64,000 nt of DNA from Fulvivirga maritima (GTDB lineage Bacteria; Bacteroidota; Bacteroidia; Cytophagales; Cyclobacteriaceae). The position numbers were made by a program, and so were the translations under genes. The DNA lies in contig NZ_CP089980.1 of NCBI RefSeq assembly GCF_021389955.1, positions 1,673,501 to 1,737,500 on the forward strand, given 5' to 3'. Position 1 is the stretch's first letter, and each line of letters starts with the position of its first letter. Below the pieces are notes generated by a model that did no database searches, was not told the DNA's origin, and saw only the letters and a program-made list of their open reading frames with translations. This document shows positions 60,894 to 64,000 of this stretch, in pieces.

Positions 60894-62666
60894 TTAAACT
60901 ATCTCCTTATACTGCATCTTATGAAGCTGAGTATAGTAACCCCCAAGTTCAATCAACTCTGAATGATTTCCTTCTTCTTTAATTTCTCCTTTGTCTAATA
61001 CTATGATTTTATCTGCCTTTTGAATGGTAGAAAGTCGGTGCGCAATAACTACGGCCGTTCTATCTTTCATCATTCTTTCTATGGCATTTTGTATCAGCTC
61101 TTCTGTCTCTGTATCTACTGATGACGTGGCTTCATCTAAAACCAAAATTTTAGGATCATAAACCATAGCCCGTACAAAAGAGATCAATTGTCTTTGACCT
61201 ACAGAAAGAGTAGAGCCACGCTCCATCACATTATAATGCAAGCCTCCTGGCAGTCTTTCTATAAACTTCTTAGCGCCTACAAGCTCAGCAGCATGCATTA
61301 CTTCTTCTTCTGTAATAGATTCATTTCCTAAAGTAATGTTGTACAAAATAGTATCACTATAAAGAAATACGTCTTGTAGTACCACTCCAATTTTACTGCG
61401 TAAACTGGCTAAATCATATTGCTTAACATCTACACCGTCTACTTCTATGCTTCCTTTATTAATATCATAAAAACGACTCAGCAAATTGATAATTGAAGAT
61501 TTACCAGCTCCTGTGGCTCCTACTAGGGCCAGAGTTTCTCCTGGTTTTACATTAAAGTTGATATCCTTCAGCACATAGTCCTCATCATTATAAGCAAACC
61601 ACACATTTTGAAATGAAACGGCTCCTTCAATATTTTCAGGGTTATGATTTCCTGTATTAGGGATGTACTCATCGTTATCCAAAAGCTTCAGTATTCTGGA
61701 TGAGCTTACAATACCCAACTGCAAAGTGTTAAACCTATCTGCAATCATTCTTATTGGTCTGAAGAACATTTGGATATACATAATAAAGGCTATCAGCTTA
61801 CCAATGGTAATTCCGGTAACGGCTTCATCTATCACTCCCTTAGCTCCATACCAAACCAGCAAACCAATACCTGCCGCACTGATTATTTCTGCCACTGGAA
61901 AATAGACAGAATAATAAAGAACAGATTTTAGGTTGGCTCTTTTGTGCTCTCTGTTAATGGCTTTAAACTTTTCATATTCTCTCTCTTCACTACCAAATAT
62001 CTGTACTATGCTCATTCCGGTAATATGTTCTTGCACAAAAGAGTTGAGGTTAGCCACAGCGTTACGCACATCGTTAAATGCCACTTTTATTTTCTCTTTA
62101 AATACATAAGTAGAAACCAGCAAAATAGGCAATGTAGATAAACTGATTAGTGCCAGGCGCCAATCACTAGAAAACATAATGATTAAAATAAAGATCAGCT
62201 GCAGCAAGTCTCCCATCATAGCGGCCAATCCTTGAGAAAAAACATCGGCCAAAGTCTCCACATCAGAAATAGTTCTTGTTACAAGCCTTCCGATAGGGGT
62301 ATTATCAAAAAACTTAAGCCTTAGTTTTACTAAATGTTCATATAGCTGTACCCTAATATCTCTGATAACATACTGACCAAGCCAGCCAGAAAGGTAGGTG
62401 TGGGCATATTGCACTAGAGCCTGAGCGAATAATATTCCTCCGAGCACCAACATCATATTAACCATGCCCTGGTAGTCTCCGTACGCAACATGATTATCTA
62501 ATGTCTGCTGTATAAGCAAAGGCAACAATGGGGCTAAAACTCCTAGTGCTATGGTTAAGAAAATAAGTAGAAAAAACCTTCCTTTATAAGGCTTCACAAA
62601 CCGCATTAACCGCTTCAACACATCTAAATCTACAATGCTTCCGCTATTTACTTTCTCTTTTTCCAA
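60894..62666 (-). CDS. ABC half-exporter of MdlB/YheH type
   Basis: The 590-residue half-transporter starts at TTG (62666) one base after the truA stop. It has six TM helices and an ATPase with Walker A LVGATGAGKSSIINLLSRF, the unusual signature LSVGQRQLISFVRAM, Walker B ILVLDEATSSVDTETE with the catalytic Glu, and H-loop VVIAHRLSTIQ. The LSVGQ signature is a mark of the MdlB/YheH half of a heterodimer; it fits the degenerate partner at 57729. It belongs to the truA/HAD transcript rather than to its apparent partner's. Confidence 0.92.
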   Translation of the reverse strand: MEKEKVNSGSIVDLDVLKRLMRFVKPYKGRFFLLIFLTIALGVLAPLLPLLIQQTLDNHVAYGDYQGMVNMMLVLGGILFAQALVQYAHTYLSGWLGQYVIRDIRVQLYEHLVKLRLKFFDNTPIGRLVTRTISDVETLADVFSQGLAAMMGDLLQLIFILIIMFSSDWRLALISLSTLPILLVSTYVFKEKIKVAFNDVRNAVANLNSFVQEHITGMSIVQIFGSEEREYEKFKAINREHKRANLKSVLYYSVYFPVAEIISAAGIGLLVWYGAKGVIDEAVTGITIGKLIAFIMYIQMFFRPIRMIADRFNTLQLGIVSSSRILKLLDNDEYIPNTGNHNPENIEGAVSFQNVWFAYNDEDYVLKDINFNVKPGETLALVGATGAGKSSIINLLSRFYDINKGSIEVDGVDVKQYDLASLRSKIGVVLQDVFLYSDTILYNITLGNESITEEEVMHAAELVGAKKFIERLPGGLHYNVMERGSTLSVGQRQLISFVRAMVYDPKILVLDEATSSVDTETEELIQNAIERMMKDRTAVVIAHRLSTIQKADKIIVLDKGEIKEEGNHSELIELGGYYTQLHKMQYKEIV

Positions 62667-62667
62667 T

Positions 62668-63411
62668 CTACAATCTAATATCTTCGGGATAACATACCCT
62701 GGTTAAAAAAAGTCCCTGAGGAGGAGCCGATGCTCCGGCATTTCTTCGGTTTTTACTGTCGATAATTTGCTGAAAGTCATCTATGCTCAACTTACCACTA
62801 CCAACCAGAAATAAAGTGCCTACTACCGCCCTTACCATACCGCGTAAAAACCTATTGGCTGAGATATGAAACACATAATAATCTTCCTTCTCCACCCATC
62901 TGGCTTCAGTAATGTTACAGCAGAAGTTGTTCACGTCTGTTTTTACCTTACTAAAAGCTTCGAAATCATGCTCCCCAATCAGTAACGAAGCCGCTTGGTT
63001 CATGGTTGTAATATCCATTGGTTTTACAAAAATAAAACTCATATCATGGTAGAAAGGGTTCTTTTGCCTGCTAACATAATATTCATAACTACGAGAAGTA
63101 GCCGTGAACCGCGCATGAGCCTCCTCATTTACTGCAAATATGGCATTAATGCTAATATCTTCTGGCAAATAACTGTTTAAATTATAGCGTAGTTTGCCTG
63201 TATCAATTTCATTTTCAAGATCAGCATGAAAAAACTGCTGCTTGCAATGTACCCCTGTATCTGTTCTGCCACTACCGGTAATTACTATGGGTTGATTAAG
63301 TATTAAGCTCATAGCTTCTTCTACTGCCTGCTGCACAGAAATAGCGTTTTTCTGCCTTTGCCAACCATGATACTTTTTACCATGGTACGAAATTTCAAAA
63401 AAATATCTCAT
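62668..63411 (-). CDS. truA: tRNA pseudouridine(38-40) synthase TruA
   Basis: The ATG at 63411 gives 247 residues and overlaps the stop of the upstream HAD gene by one base (TGATG). The protein has the TruA nucleophile motif ITGSGRTDTGVHCKQQ with Asp51 and the marks FFEISYHGKKYHGWQRQ and FLRGMVRAVVGTLFLVGSGK. It modifies uridines 38-40 of tRNA. A TTG three bases upstream is also open. Confidence 0.95.
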   Translation of the reverse strand: MRYFFEISYHGKKYHGWQRQKNAISVQQAVEEAMSLILNQPIVITGSGRTDTGVHCKQQFFHADLENEIDTGKLRYNLNSYLPEDISINAIFAVNEEAHARFTATSRSYEYYVSRQKNPFYHDMSFIFVKPMDITTMNQAASLLIGEHDFEAFSKVKTDVNNFCCNITEARWVEKEDYYVFHISANRFLRGMVRAVVGTLFLVGSGKLSIDDFQQIIDSKNRRNAGASAPPQGLFLTRVCYPEDIRL

Positions 63412-64000
63412 CAAATATATCTTAGGATGTCATGTAAAGCCTCTACCTGAATGTAGTCTTCTGTTAAAACCTCCTCAGTAGGCACTTCATGCTGCCAGGT
63501 AATTTCATAGGGAACATAAATAGCATTGCTGCCAATATTCAATACAGGAATGATATCTGATTTTAGAGAATTGCCAATCATTAAAAACTCTTCAGGATAT
63601 AAATCAAGATGACTAACGAGTCTTCTATAATCAGATTCCGATTTCTTGTTCATTACTTCTATATGATGAAAATACCCTTCTAAGCCTGACTTTTCTAACT
63701 TTCTATGCTGATCTAATAGATCTCCCTTCGTAACTAAAATAACCCTGTATTTCTTTCTTACTTTGCTTAAAATATCCTCCACCTGATCCAAAAGCACTAC
63801 GGGCTTATCCAGCATTTCTTTGCCTATGTTTAAGATGTGATTGCTCAAGTTGGCTGAGAAATTTTCACCGCATATTTTCAAAGCGGCCTCCATCATAGAT
63901 AGAGTAAAGCCTTTTATGCCAAAACCATATAAATCCAGGTTCTTGACTTCCACCTCATACAGCACCTTCATAATGCTTTCGCTATTTCCATAATCTGCCA
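63411..64000 (-). CDS. HAD-family hydrolase, partial (N-terminus outside window)
   Basis: The frame stays open through 64000: upstream of the ATG at 63971 it reads ADYGNSESI, so the real start and the N-terminal DxDxT nucleophile lie outside the window. Visible HAD parts are motif II VILVTKGDLLDQHRKLEKSG, the Lys in EVMNKKSESDYRRLV and motif III MIGNSLKSDIIPVLNIG. The cap region LYGFGIKGFTLSMMEAAL fits a YjjG/phosphatase type. It is translationally coupled to truA by a one-base stop/start overlap. The substrate is unknown. Confidence 0.88.
   Translation of the reverse strand, partial: ADYGNSESIMKVLYEVEVKNLDLYGFGIKGFTLSMMEAALKICGENFSANLSNHILNIGKEMLDKPVVLLDQVEDILSKVRKKYRVILVTKGDLLDQHRKLEKSGLEGYFHHIEVMNKKSESDYRRLVSHLDLYPEEFLMIGNSLKSDIIPVLNIGSNAIYVPYEITWQHEVPTEEVLTEDYIQVEALHDILRYI

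Noticed and set aside
1-64000. CRISPR array, prophage, integrase, toxin-antitoxin or defence island
   Set aside because: I looked for direct-repeat arrays, recombinase motifs and known defence gene motifs and found none.

Overview
The window is a chromosomal segment of a Bacteroidota bacterium, most likely order Cytophagales and close to Fulvivirga-type marine gliders (lineage is inference). The signs are low GC, a SusC/SusD pair, a GldJ-like gliding lipoprotein, two LytS/LytTR two-component pairs, DUF4199 and DUF1573 proteins, an unusually long NusB, and promoters with the Bacteroidota -7 box TAnnTTTG. There is no rRNA, CRISPR array, prophage or intact insertion sequence. Both ends cut genes: an AsmA-like gene on the left and a HAD hydrolase on the right.

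Layout. 1-5 kb: envelope genes (AsmA, a small lipoprotein, a transglutaminase-like protein) and a two-gene Fe-S/membrane oxidoreductase. 5.0-5.1 kb: tRNA-Phe with a complete promoter and terminator. 5.3-9.9 kb: a membrane histidine kinase, a DksA-like/scpB/rluB operon, an isoaspartyl peptidase lipoprotein and a small L12-like ORF. 10-16.3 kb: a large lamin-tail surface protein, asd, an rRNA-methyltransferase-like gene, and a Crp/Fnr regulator followed by a perfect FNR-type palindrome and a DinB-like gene. 16.3-26.1 kb: a peptide-utilisation locus (metalloprotease, SusC, SusD) next to a divergent LytS kinase and LytTR regulator. 26-31.8 kb: mfd and a second LytS/LytTR pair. 32-39.8 kb: gldJ, two class III cyclases flanking a GAF protein, a beta-barrel protein and a DUF4199 protein. 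39.8-46 kb: fabF under a TetR regulator with a clear operator, an MFS exporter, oligopeptidase B and a 48-residue ORF ending GCGG. 46-47.5 kb: a cluster of TACGTA palindromes, an orphan NarL-type regulator and a long gene-free stretch. 47.5-57.5 kb: alpha/beta hydrolase and dxs; scpA and a YbhN-like protein; then nusB, ytxH-like, DUF1573, yajC, ybbR and coaE in one direction, preceded by a structured leader and leucine dehydrogenase. 57.7-64 kb: two ABC half-exporters with complementary site degeneracy, truA and HAD.

How the genes fit together. The region is mostly housekeeping, with three regulated modules: peptide uptake (secreted protease feeding a SusCD importer, sensed by LytS/LytTR), a possible cyclic-nucleotide module (two cyclases, with a Crp/Fnr protein elsewhere in the window), and envelope maintenance. 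The points most worth following up are the FNR-like box beside a regulator with the matching recognition helix, the complementary ABC pair on opposite strands, the 48-residue GCGG ORF with its downstream TACGTA cluster, the nusB leader with competing hairpins, and convergent genes that share TTAA as both stop codons. I did not find a clear new defence or mobile system.
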